A DNA stretch of 64,000 bases from Xylaria sp. FL1777 (Eukaryota; Ascomycota; Sordariomycetes; Xylariales; Xylariaceae): assembly GCA_022578965.1 (NCBI GenBank), contig MU400663.1, positions 1-64,000 of the forward strand, given 5' to 3'. Positions 23,755-34,235 of the stretch are shown here, piece by piece. Position 1 is the stretch's first letter. The number at the start of each line of letters is the position of its first letter. Under the pieces are notes generated by a model. That model was given only the letters and a program-made list of their open reading frames with translations. It was not told the DNA's origin and did not search any database. The position numbers and the translations under genes are program-made.

Positions 23755-24436
23755 CGTGGCGTTGACGGAGCGGGGGGCTTTCTTTTATGTGTCTGAGATC
23801 TGAGACTGGGAGCCGGGAGGCCGAGGAGCCGAGGACGGGAGAGGTATGTGTAGGTATCCGGGACTGTTCGGCGGCGCGCGGAAGCTCGAGTGGAGCGGGA
23901 TGTTGGGTGAGGTCGGCGGGTGCTTGATGGCAACGTGTTGTCGGCTGCTATGTACGTATGGAGGATTCGAGACTAAGCGCGAATGAAAGGAAGGCGGTTT
24001 GCGACGGGGTTCCTAGGGAGGGTGAGTGATTGATGGGCGTTGCAGGGTGTTGTCGTCAGCCTGCCGTGATGCAATAAGCCGATAAGGCTCGGGCTGAGCA
24101 CTGAAGAGAGCTTGAGCCACAGTCATGCGCTTGGACTCTCAAGCTGTGGCTGGTGAGTGGGGGAAGATCTGGCCATCCCAAAACCGGGAACGAGTGTACC
24201 TGCTGTACGTACCCATCCCACCTGGGCCCGCATGACGCTAAGCCCGTTGTGTAGGAGCAACGAAGCTTGGAGCTGCCTTGCGGTTGTCCTCGTCAAGACA
24301 GCTCTAGCCTTGTGTCTCATTCGATTCCATTCAAACAAGCCACGAACATCTTACGCCGACGTCTTCTTCACCCGTAAAACAACTGCGTATATCTGCAACT
24401 CCGACACCTGCAACGTCATAGACAGCGTCTGGCACC
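23755..24436. other. Divergent promoter region VPS55 / PRE5
   Basis: About 680 bases between two start codons; GC-rich near VPS55. No other gene or known element is identified. Confidence 0.45.
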
Positions 24437-25357
24437 ATGTTCAGGAACAACTACGATAACGACTCCGTCACATTGTAAGCTCCCGGCAAAGCCAAAGTGC
24501 CGGCACTTATACTGATACCTCCCAGCTCTCCGCAGGGAAGAATATTCCAGGTCGAATATGCCGCCGAGGCCGTGAAGCAGGGCTCAGTAGTCGTTGGTAT
24601 AGTGAGCAAAACACATGCCGTGCTCGTCGCTATCAAGGTACGAAATCCATGCATGCCACATCTCCAAAACCAACGCCCAACGACATGAGCCGGGGACCTC
24701 CTGGCTAACTTTCGCCTCCCCTGCCTCCAGAGAAACGCAGAAGAACTGTCCTCCTACCAGAAGAAGCTATTCGCAGTGGACGAACATGTAGGCCTCGCAA
24801 TCGCAGGTCTGACGTCCGATGCCCGCGTTCTTTCCAACTTCATGAAGCAACAATGCCTCTCCCAGCGACTGACGTACGACCGCGCGATGCCCCTCGAGAC
24901 ACTGGTGTCGCTTATCGGTGACAAGGCCCAGCTGAACACACAACACTACGGCAAGCGGCCATATGGTGTCGGCCTGCTCGTGGCGGGCGTGGACGACAGC
25001 GGCCCGCACCTCTTCGAGTTCCAGCCCTCTGGATTGACACAGGAGATGCTGGCGTGTGCCATCGGCGCCCGCTCACAGATGGCTCGCACATACCTCGAGA
25101 AAAACCTGGATAAGTTCGCCGACTGCGGCCGCGAGGAGCTCATCCGTCATGGTCTGAGGGCTCTCAAGGAGACGCTGGTCCAGGATCGCGAGCTCACGGT
25201 AGAGAATACAAGTGTCGGTGTCGTGGGACCCAAGGAGCCTGGCAAGCGGCCTCTGGAGCCCTTCAAGGTTCATGACGGTGCTGAGACCAAGGATTGGATT
25301 AATAGTATAGCGGATGATGCTGAGGCCAGCGGCGATGGCATGCAGGTTGATGAGTAA
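24437..25357 (+). CDS. PRE5: 20S proteasome subunit alpha-6
   Basis: Three exons, 24437-24474, 24526-24637 and 24731-25357, encode 258 residues. The N-terminus [14 protein letters not shown] leads into [20 protein letters not shown], the N-terminal signature shared by all proteasome alpha subunits. The MFRNNYD start is specific to alpha-6 (yeast Pre5, human PSMA1). Further family segments are [32 protein letters not shown] and [15 protein letters not shown]. The C-terminal extension is acidic ([15 protein letters not shown]). It is a non-catalytic ring subunit that helps gate the 20S core and dock the regulatory particle. The ATG has an ideal context (caccATGt). The first intron splits a Phe codon and the second lies between codons. 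Confidence 0.95.
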
Positions 25358-25713
25358 ATGAGATATAGCACAAGGACTTAGAAAACAACGTGCAGCTCCG
25401 TCTGAAGATCGAATGGAAGAACTGGGGACCAATAGATGGTATCCGAAGCACATCGCTCTTCTAAGGTGAACGAAACGAGAGACTAGCTCTCTATATGCAA
25501 AGACGCATACAAACAAATGCGCAGTCCACACCATATCACTCAGGCATCAGTGGCTGTACAATAGATACTGCACACCTACCTAGATATCACATGAATCGAC
25601 ATCAGGTGGGGGATTCATTCAATCTTCGTTTGAACTGTTCTTGGTGACTGTCACGTCTGTCTGTCTATCTATCTATATGTATAGTTATCCTTTTATTTTC
25701 TTTGTCTAACTAT
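25358..25713. other. Convergent intergenic region PRE5 / ELP5
   Basis: About 355 bases of 3' flanks with a CTGTCTGTCTATCTATCTAT tract (25656-25675). Nothing else is seen. Confidence 0.5.
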
Positions 25714-27108
25714 TCATATCTCATCCTCTTCCTCATCAAAATCATCCTCCCGTCCCATCTCGTACAAAATCCTCCCGCCCTCGCCCGCACCAATGTCCGT
25801 CTGCGCGTCAAAGTACGGCAACACGATGCCCTCGCGATCACGCCTCTGCTTCTCCGTTAGGCCCAGATTAAACGTAGATTCCGGCTGCTCTTCCTCCTCT
25901 CCTCCTCCTCCCCCTTTCCCTGCCCCTACCCCTGTCCCCTGCGCAGACGCTGCGGTTTCGGGATCTAGAAATGCCGGGTGGTCGGACAGTAGGTAGAGCT
26001 TTGATGTCGAGGGCGATATATCCGACCTCTGCGCATACACATTTGCATTTGCGTTTGCATTTGCGTTTGCGTGTTGGGTTGCTTTTGAGGCTGGCGCCGG
26101 AACGAGAACGAATGTCTCCGCCACGGCCCGCCCACTGCGTCGACGGAGCTCCATCTCGAGAACTAGACCCTGGCTCATCGCGGTGCCGGTGCCGGTGCCG
26201 GCACTAGCAAATTGGAATTGGAATTGGGACTGGGATAAGGATTGGGATTGGGATTGGGCGGCCGCGACTTTCCCGTTGCGCAAGCCCAGCCCGACCAGCA
26301 CGCCCTCGCGCCCCTCGTCCAGCCCGAACTCCGGCTCCCGCTGGCTGCGGTTCTGCGCGCGCCGGCGCTCGACGGCGTGGTGGAGGTTGCTGGTGCGCAG
26401 GACGGCTGTTGCGAGGTGTGTGAGGACTGTGAGAGGGTGCGGGGCGTAGGAAGAGGAGGAGGAGGGGGTGAGGGTGGAGGGGGGTAGGTGGGAGAGGGGC
26501 ACGTCTGTGTGGTAGAGGCCTACCAGCGAGATCGCGGGGCCGCTGATCAGGCTTGAGAGGAAGAGTGCTAGGTCTGCCGGGATGGAGCTTGCGAGGGGAT
26601 TCAGCTCGTCGAGTATTAGGAGGGTTTCTGGGGGGGTTTTGGTTAGACTGGATCTTTGGGATAAAGATAGATATTTCATCTTGAGGCTTGGCTTGGTCAC
26701 TCACTGTGAGTGTGTCCTGCCGGATAGTGTGAGATGATTTCCGAACGCAGGCCTTCGGCTGTTTTGCCTCGCGCGGCGACGAAGACGTCGACGCCGGGTG
26801 GTTTCCGGGGCGTGGCGAAGGAGATGTAGATTATTTTGGTTTTTGATATCTGGGTTTCTGTGTTAGTTTACTGTTCTATTATCATGTTCTATGAGTAAAA
26901 GAGTGTAAGGTGAGGTAAGGAGATGTATCTATCTGACCTGTGCTCTGCTCATAAATTCACGTAAGATGGGTTTCCCGCTCTGCTCGACAGTGTCGAGTAT
27001 TAGAGTCAACGGGCTGGCACTGTCGCGCAGGTTGAGCAGCTTCTGAAGTAATAGCAGCGCATGTGAGCGGGCATGCGACTGCGTTGTCGTCGTCGTCGAT
27101 GATGGCAT
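25714..27108 (-). CDS. ELP5: Elongator complex subunit 5 (Iki1/Elp5)
   Basis: Three exons on the minus strand, 27108-26938, 26849-26705 and 26627-25714, encode 409 residues; both introns are short (88 and 77 bases). The N-terminal half has the inactive RecA-like ATPase fold expected of Elp5: PLTLILDTVEQSGKPILREF, TKIIYISFATP, TLLILDELNPLAS and GPAISLVGLYHTDVP. The C-terminus carries the Iki1 signature PESTFNLGLTEKQRRDREG, then VLPYFDAQ and an acidic end EDDFDEEEDEI. Two low-complexity inserts, a Ser/Gln/Phe run and an Asn/Ala run, interrupt the middle of exon 3. Elp5 with Elp4 and Elp6 forms the hexameric ring of Elongator, which is needed for cm5U34 modification of cytosolic tRNAs. The second acceptor was chosen because it alone keeps the frame; reading through the intron meets a stop. 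Confidence 0.87.
26041..26074. repeat. Coding hexamer repeat TTTGCA/TTTGCG
   Basis: Five or six imperfect copies of a hexamer encode an Asn-Ala run on the minus strand inside ELP5. A second run, GGATTG/GGAATT at about 26213-26258, encodes Gln-Ser and Gln-Phe pairs. Both look like recent slippage in a disordered linker. Confidence 0.75.
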
Positions 27109-27477
27109 CTTTAGTGTTTGTTCTTGATGAACAGATATCTATTTCTCCATCTGGGCGCATGGACTTGGATTAGCTCAAATTTTCGTGATAAACCCCTGGG
27201 AATCGATATCGGGTTTCTTGACGAGCCATACAGGCAAGTAAGTGAAGCTATAGTGAATTTATTGACTGCTGTTGAGTTAATCTTTTTTGGCACACAGCTC
27301 CCCATTCCCCGCATCCCTGGTCGGGAAGCTTTAATGCTAAGTTTAGCCACCCCACTAAGACTCAACATCAGATTCATGTCTTTTCCTTGTATCGACTTCT
27401 AAGTTCTAAGTTCTCGTCCCATAGCCTAGAAGCAATCTGCTGCTTCTGGTCTAGTTCTACACACTACATCCTCGGGA

Positions 27478-28087
27478 TTAGTAAATTCCATGTTGTGCGT
27501 AAAATATGGGTGTTCTGAGGGCGGGCAAAACTTCCGAGATACGATTCTACTTTGGAAAGGGGACTTTCATACTGTCCAAGGTAAATGAAGTAGGGGCACT
27601 AGCTCCGAGGATTACTTACCAGGTAGATCCACTGTTGCTTTACCACCTGGGGAACCTGGGGATTATTATCTAGTTCGGTCTTTCTCAAGTTGTCGAACAA
27701 CGGTCCCCGGCTACGGACATCTTGGAAGTCGACGGTGCTCTTTGAAAACACGTCTTCCTCTGGATTCAACGCATACAGGCAATCGTAAAATTCGTTTCTT
27801 TCTAGTGGCAATTCTTTTAGCAATTTTGGCTTTGGTTGGGGAAAAGCATCAGGAGATGGGAACGCGGCACCCGCATCTTTAAGCGACTCTTCCTTCATGC
27901 TGGAGACTGCCGCCCGGTCCGCAATTCTAGTATGCTGCATTAGGGAGAGGTTCTTAGAGAAATCTACAAAATCGTAGCAAAAAGGGAAGACGATACTCAC
28001 CGTCACTATAGGAGTTTTAAACCGGGGGTCTCTCGGCCCTCCGAAGATCCTCCTTAGGACGGGGCTACGAATAACTGATCGTAACAT
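27478..28087 (-). CDS. Unrecognised protein, probable mitochondrial import
   Basis: Exons on the minus strand are 28087-28001 and 27934-27620, followed by a tentative last exon 27546-27478, giving about 156 residues. The first two exons join in frame through a 66-base intron (GTGAGT..GCAG). The N-terminus MLRSVIRSPVLRRIFGG is Arg-rich with no acidic residue for 19 positions, as in a mitochondrial presequence. The body is hydrophilic with segments HTRIADRAAVSSMKEESL, PLERNEFYDCLYALNPEED and RSRGPLFDNLRKTELDNNPQ, and no membrane span. After WIYL there is a good donor (GTAAGT). The third exon, ending FYAQHGIY, is my best guess; without splicing, translation would stop six residues later at 27599. 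I do not recognise the family. It lies between ELP5 and SNRNP27, all on the minus strand. Confidence 0.5.
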
Positions 28088-28799
28088 CGTGATCTGCCGG
28101 GGTATTTTCAATAATGATCGTTAATGCTGGATTAAGCACAGCAAGTTTGTCGACCAAAAGGTAAGTTAAATTAAAGAATTGGGTGGAATGAAATCGAGAG
28201 ATTCGATTCGATTCGTCTTGGGGTGGATGAGTCCTGATAACTATTTCGGACATTTTACTTAAGTATACTTCAGTCAAACTTTGTGGGAGCTGCCACTGCG
28301 CTCTGGAACTAAGTCCACGTCAAGCCTTAATGCTTCCAAGTGTAATGATTTGAACCTGTCGGCACGTCTGACCCAGCCTACCTATGTATATATATGGTGG
28401 CTACAGTGCTAGGACATTAGGTCCCCTCTATCCCCTGTACAACTACAATACAATCCACAATGGCATTCCCTGACGGAACCACTCAAAGGTGAGGTTATCC
28501 TTTAGACTTCGTTGGCGTATTTTTGTATAGTTCACGTGATGATGGGCGCACTGGCGGAGGTGACTGAGCTTAGTAGGTATCAAACGGTAAAGGTTAAAAC
28601 ATTAACCAGATGCGATACGAACATTCAAACAGAAAATTGAAATTAGGTATTCATTCGCCTGGACCTAAATGGGATCGGAAGGGGTCGTTAGGTTGCACAT
28701 TGCAATAAACGGATACCTATCTACCATTATGAGTATCCGAGCCTCTGTTGGGGGTATTTACAGTCAACGCTAAAGGCAGATGTCGTAGCAGCTCAGCGT
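28088..28799. other. Intergenic region upstream of the mitochondrial-type protein
   Basis: About 710 bases. A short ATG frame at 28460 followed by a possible donor (GTGAGG) was considered but leads to only a tiny peptide. Otherwise nothing is seen. Confidence 0.45.
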
Positions 28800-29717
28800 C
28801 TACCGGCCTGGGCTCAAAGGCCTGTTGAATCCTCCAACACGGTTCATATACTGACGATACTCGGTTTTCTTCGCCTTGTAGACGGCTCCCGCATTGTTGC
28901 CAGCGACTTTTTGGTTTTTCGTAGTACCGAAACCGCCAAAGCCCATCATCGCTTGCATAGCACTCATCTCATCATCTTCAACTGCAAGATCATCGTCTTC
29001 ATCCATAGCATCATCCCCGCTATCGTGTTCACGATTTGGTCTCCTCCCCCGCCTTTCTTCCTCTCCTGGGCTATCTCCAGTGTTTTTGTTCCTGCCTAGG
29101 TTGCTTTTTCGGCTGCGATTATCGTCATCTAGATCTTCTCTAACCGAGGAGTGGCCCGAGTCTCCGTCTCTATTCTTTGATCGTGTCGGAAGAGGTGAAT
29201 TTGGATCATGAATTGAACGTCCAACCTTCCCTATTGGACTACGTGGCGGCGATACAGAGCGCCGGGGATTACCGCGCCGCCCTGGACCTTTGAAAAAGTC
29301 AGGACTAATCATGTCAGGGGGTGCATCACGCGTCATACCTCTAGGCATTGTGTGCTCCTTGCGGCCATCGTCGCGTCGGCGCCCATCTTTTTCCCTCTCC
29401 TTTTCTCTGTCTCTATCTGTCTCTCTGTCTTTTTCGTGATGGCGGCTGTCCACTTTATCCTGTGTGCCCTCGTGGCCTCGCCGCCTCTCTCTACTGTAAT
29501 CTCGGTCCCTATCTTTGCGGTCGCGCCGCTCACCCGCGGGTGATCGCGACCTAGATCGGTGTCGACGATCGCGGCTGCGAGGTCGGTTATCCCGGTGCCG
29601 ATCACGATTATCTCTTCTATCTCGTGTGCCTCCGCCGTAGTGATTATGACGATCGGATTCGTCCCACATTGCCCTGCTGTCTGGGCGGTTTCGACCGCGC
29701 CGAGGATGGTCTGCCAT
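28800..29717 (-). CDS. SNRNP27: U4/U6.U5 tri-snRNP 27 kDa protein
   Basis: Single exon, 305 residues. The N-terminal two thirds are Arg/Asp/Ser/Glu-rich with many RDR, RSRS and DRD repeats. A middle segment has PPDMISPDFFKGPG. The C-terminal 50 residues are the conserved SNRNP27 domain: MMGFGGFGTTKNQKVAGN, then GAVYKAKKTEYRQYMNRVGGFNRPL. The protein belongs to the U4/U6.U5 tri-snRNP and influences 5' splice-site choice during spliceosome activation. The ATG at 29717 starts MADHPRRGR. At about 305 residues it is longer than the human protein (about 155), owing to the RD-rich extension. It is divergent from the glucosidase I gene across about 520 bases. Confidence 0.92.
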   Translation of the reverse strand: MADHPRRGRNRPDSRAMWDESDRHNHYGGGTRDRRDNRDRHRDNRPRSRDRRHRSRSRSPAGERRDRKDRDRDYSRERRRGHEGTQDKVDSRHHEKDRETDRDREKEREKDGRRRDDGRKEHTMPRGMTRDAPPDMISPDFFKGPGRRGNPRRSVSPPRSPIGKVGRSIHDPNSPLPTRSKNRDGDSGHSSVREDLDDDNRSRKSNLGRNKNTGDSPGEEERRGRRPNREHDSGDDAMDEDDDLAVEDDEMSAMQAMMGFGGFGTTKNQKVAGNNAGAVYKAKKTEYRQYMNRVGGFNRPLSPGR

Positions 29718-30236
29718 GACGTATAATAGGAACTGAAAATGAGGATCGCGCTAATTAGCAAAACTAAGGATTAGAGAGCCTGTGTGTGGTGGATGATGTA
29801 AATGAACAGGTGAGGTTGATGGAAAGGATTAGGTTGGGAAGAGATGCGCCAGCACTGCTGGAGACCAAATATTTACAGTGGAGCTGACAGCCTCAATCCC
29901 AAGGTCTAGGTCGGTACAGGGTTGACTTAGTGGAGGTGCCTATACTCAATATAGATAGTGCGGGGGTTGTTAACAGGGGTGAATGAGTGCTAACGGCCCT
30001 GACGTCAAAGCCTACGGCAGGTGGTCTAATCGATAAGAGCTTTCTGTCCCACAATTGCAGGTACAGTAGCACTGAGACAAGTAATCCCCTGGATGGCCAG
30101 TCCAAAACCGTGTTCAGTTCTAGCGCCTTTATCTACCGTGCCTAGTCTAGATCTTCTTCGAGACACCAAACCGAAAAACTACCGAAATCTGATTACGGCC
30201 AAGAATCAGCTTCTTTTTTTTCACATCAATGTCGGC
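29718..30236. other. Divergent promoter region SNRNP27 / glucosidase I
   Basis: About 520 bases between start codons. An in-frame upstream ATG at 30093 precedes the glucosidase start but would bury its signal peptide. No further gene is seen. Confidence 0.45.
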
Positions 30237-32801
30237 ATGGGGTTCTCGAGCCAATTGACAGCTTGGCTGTCTCTCTCCCTCCTTGCCTCTGCAGCCGCAG
30301 GGCAAAACGAAGGGGTCTTGCATAGTGAAATCGGCCGCTTGAATAACCAAAGTCTTCTATGGGGCCCCTATCGCCCCAACCTCTACTTCGGTGTTCGTCC
30401 GAGGGTACCTAATGGTTTAGCAGCAGCTTTGTCATGGGTAAAAGTCGATAATTATGTCGATGTGCAAGGTAGTATGTAGTCTTCAGTCACCTCCATCACG
30501 ATCCAGATCGAAGCCTCAGCTGACTTCGATCTAGACGTCCGCTATACATGTGAGCAGAATGAAGACATGGCAGGCTATGGCTGGGAAGAGTATGACACTC
30601 GGAGAGGTGGCGTCCAAACCATTCATGATGCCAAAAACCAGATTGACGTGACAACCATGTTTGTCAAGATTCCTGGAGGAGCACATGGGGGGAGCTGGGC
30701 GGCAAGGATCAAGGGCGAACCTCGCGACGACGCGCCGCCAGATCTCAAGACCACTGTCCTTTTCTACCTTGTTGCAGAAGGCTCGGATGAGACCATCGAT
30801 GTTGCTGAAGGCACTCCGACTGGTTTCGATGAGGATGTGGCCTTCACTGGAACATCGAAGGATTTGGGCGGGTACAAGTTTGTAGTAACAAAAGGGAAGG
30901 GAGTTCATCCAACGAGCGATCATCCCGCCTCCGCACAGAGGGACTTGGAAAAAACTGTTGTGCATTCGGAGACCGTACCCCTTCATCTTCTATGGCAGGC
31001 CAAGAAGCTCTTCTTCCAAGCCCTTCAGGCTGGCGTGAACGAGATCATCAAGTCGTACGGACCAGACACCGCTCCCCCTCCGTGGCAGGTATATCAGCTA
31101 CCCAATATTGCCAAGCCTGGAAACATACAGATTGTGCAGAAAGTATTTGAGGGCCCATTTGAGTTCGACGTATTGTTTTCTAGCGAGTCTGCCGGCAAGG
31201 ACATCACAAGTGAGGATCTATCGAGGGAGATCAAGTTAACCACCGAGGCCTTCAACGACCGATTTAAGGAGATCTTCCCCCCCAAGGCGCCGTTCAATAC
31301 TGAAAAGTACGAGAGATTTGGAAAGAGCATGCTCTCAAACTTGGCTGGAGGTATTGGCTATTTTTATGGACAGCACATAGTCGACCGATCCGACGCTCCC
31401 GAGTACGAAGAGGAAAACGAAGGGTTCTGGGAAGGGACAGCTGAAGCACGGGGCCGCAGGCAGGAACAAGCTGAGGGCCCGTATGAATTATTCTCGAGCA
31501 TCCCATCTCGACCCTTTTTTCCACGTGGTTTCCTTTGGGATGAAGGATTTCATCTGCTTCCCATTATCGATTGGGATACGGATCTCGCACTAGAGATCGT
31601 AAAGAGTTGGTATAACCTGATGGACGAAGATGGCTGGATTGCGCGGGAACAGATCCTTGGTGATGAGGCCCGAAGTAAAGTGCCTGCGGAGTTTCAGGTC
31701 CAGTACCCGCACTACGCCAACCCGCCTACACTATATTTAGTCCTCGAAGCTTTTATAGACAAGCTTCAGAGGTCCAACGGCAGTCAAGAGGCAGGCAAAG
31801 AGCGTCTATCCGCAGGCGATTTTCTCCAGACTACGTACATCGACAATCCCGAATTAGGGCTGGAGTATCTCCGAAATTTGTACCCTCTTCTTCGCCGCCA
31901 GTATTTGTGGTTCAAAAAGACACAATTTGGTGACCTCAAAGAGTACGATCGAGAAGCGTACTCGAAGAAAGAGGCCTATCGATGGCGTGGCCGTTCTATT
32001 CAGCACTGCTTAACAAGCGGCTTAGACGATTATCCTCGTCCACAACCGCCTCATCCTGGCGAGCTTCATGTTGATCTTTTGTCCTGGATGGGCATGATGA
32101 CACGAACATTGGCTAAGGTAGCCGACATAGTTGGGCTACCAAACGACGTCCAAGAATATAACAAAGGTCTGGACGGGATTTCCCATAATCTTGTAGATTT
32201 GCACTGGTCGGAGGAATACGAGTGCTTCTGCGATGCCACCATCGATGACTTTGAGGAGCATTCTCTAGTTTGCCATAAAGGCTACATCTCGTTATTTCCC
32301 TTTTTGTTGGGCCTTTTAGAACCTGATGATGTCAAGCTCGGCAAGGTTCTTGACCTTCTGGGTGACGAGAACCAACTATTTAGCCCGTACGGAATTCGAA
32401 GCTTGAGTAAGAGATCAGTATTTTATGGTACGGACGAGAACTATTGGAGAAGTCCCGTTTGGATTAATATCAACTACCTTGCTCTAGTGCAGCTTCGTGT
32501 AAGTCCTATTCTACTCTCTATAACTTCCCATATACTAATCTACATCTAGGACTACGCCCTTCAATCCGGCCCTTATGCGACTAAGGCCACGGATCTGTTC
32601 AACCGTCTTCGTCAGAACCTAGTGGACACGGTGTACAAGAGCTGGGAGGAAACGGGCTTTGCATGGGAACAATATAACCCCGAAACTGGCGCGGGCCAGC
32701 GAACGCAGCATTTCACGGGCTGGACGAGTCTAGTGGTGAAGATGATGGCCATGGATGAGCTAAACGATGGTAGTAGCAGTCATGTTAGAGACGAGCTGTA
32801 A
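30237..32801 (+). CDS. CWH41: ER mannosyl-oligosaccharide glucosidase I (GH63)
   Basis: Three exons, 30237-30468, 30535-32498 and 32550-32801, encode 815 residues, the usual family length. The N-terminus is a signal peptide or anchor (LTAWLSLSLLASAAAG). GH63 segments in order are SLLWGPYRPNLYFGVRPR, the first-intron junction RYTCEQNEDMAGYGWEEYD, the core FFPRGFLWDEGFHLLPI with the acidic WDEGF motif (about residue 411), then GWIAREQILGDEAR with HYANPPTL, and near the C-terminus TGFAWEQYNPETGAG with FTGWTSLVV. The last four residues are RDEL, an ER-retrieval type signal. The enzyme removes the outermost alpha-1,2-glucose from Glc3Man9GlcNAc2 just after transfer to nascent glycoproteins. The first intron (66 bases) follows a GGTAGT donor and uses a CTGAC branch point; it is the only junction keeping the frame. 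Confidence 0.95.
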
Positions 32802-34235
32802 AGCCTCTGCCAATTTGAATAATCCGGGTACCCCGAATACGATGTGTATATAGCAAGACAACCTGACGACGATATAAGCGCTGAATTTTATAGAATAATG
32901 GTTTGCCAAAACTACCTCACAAGGCTTTTTCAAGCCACAGAAGTGACAACCAACGCCTTCTAGACTCAGCGACTATGACTTTTTAACTTAGACAAATACG
33001 GTTGAATCCGTGGCCGGGAGGTATTCCACAGTAAACACCACAGTGTCAATCCTAGGATTATAACATTGAATGACATTAAAGTATGCAGAGTATGTCATAG
33101 TAATCTCAAGCTCAATGACAGTTCCAGTATTTCATGCTAATGTACGTGGTATCCTAGTATATTAAGATAAGGTTGTTACCGAAGTAAAGGGGCATCTTAC
33201 CTAACGCCCTGCCATTGTCCCTCATTTTGAATACCAGCGCCGGTTCCTTGCTAAACACGGGAAAGGCCATAACTTAAATGGTACGAGAAACCTCAAGGTT
33301 TAAGTCTCCTGCATGTCTACCCCCGGTACCTAATGAAGCGCAATCAGAACAGGCCCTTGAAGTCAAGAAGGAGTTCGGCGAGAAGCGACAAGCCATACCG
33401 TAACTTCACGTCGCTCTTGTGTGCCTCTTTCATCCACTGACCACAACCACAAGCAAATAATATACTCGTCTACTTCATAAGTAAGCTAGCTCATTATTAT
33501 TCCTAGAGGCGGAGACCAAGACTAGTGAATCATTTTCCAAACATGAATTCACCGACACCACCACCACCACCACCACACCAGGTTCTTAAGATATCATGCG
33601 TCAGAATAGCGCCAGATGTCGCTTACTACGTACTCACAGCAGTATATAAACCTAAGATCCTCGACTAACGAACTTAACCAGCATTATTAGCTAGGAGGCT
33701 GCTAGACAGTATCCCGGTTATGGACTATGCACGAAGGCGCACCATTAGTCAAGGGTTCTAGAGCAGACGTTTCGAACTATATTGAATGCGACGCTTGGAG
33801 GTTGAATAAACTACTAGCCTAAGTAATAGTGCGTCAAACAGTGAAGTTCGTGCAAGGCTAAAGAATCACGTATCTTATTTAGCTCTAGATTCGCAGGCTC
33901 TAACAATCAATATATCTCTTGTCTTTACGGCTCATGCTTCATGACCCGATGCCTAGAAACCTTACCAACCACGCATATCTATTCCGCGTTGTTGAAGAAT
34001 GATGCCACCCAACATGTTGAAACTCCTGGGGTGTCGAACCCCTGAATGAGCCGAGCCGAGCCGAACCGAACCGTCTTTCTTTGTTGAATCCGCTACGCCC
34101 TGAGATGTTGAAGCCGCCCTAATCATCGATGAAAAACTCGCCCGCCTGCCTGTGTCGAAGTAATAAGAAATGAATAGAAACTAGATGGCTGGATGACTAA
34201 ATAGCCGCCTCCAAGCATGCCTAGCCAGTTCCGCC
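32802..34235. other. Convergent intergenic region glucosidase I / ABZ1
   Basis: About 1.4 kb of 3' flanks with no convincing frame. It holds a CCACCA run (33557-33576) and a GAGCCGAGCC/GAACCGAACC pentamer repeat (34048-34073). A tRNA T-arm-like hairpin (34028-34042) was examined and rejected. Confidence 0.5.

Noticed and set aside
27118..27402. 94-codon plus-strand frame between ELP5 and the mitochondrial-type gene
   Set aside because: A similar-length frame exists on the opposite strand; no domain; it overlaps the expected ELP5 promoter.
28460..28497. Possible first exon (MAFPDGTTQ) followed by a GTGAGG donor on the plus strand
   Set aside because: The best acceptor downstream gives a peptide of about 20 residues before a stop, with no family match and SNRNP27 starting soon after on the other strand.
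30093..30236. Upstream in-frame start for glucosidase I
   Set aside because: It would place about 48 polar residues before the signal peptide; the ATG at 30237 begins directly at the hydrophobic leader.
34028..34042. T-arm-like hairpin suggesting a minus-strand tRNA gene
   Set aside because: No matching acceptor stem, D-arm or anticodon arm at the right distance; the stem is only four pairs plus a mismatch.
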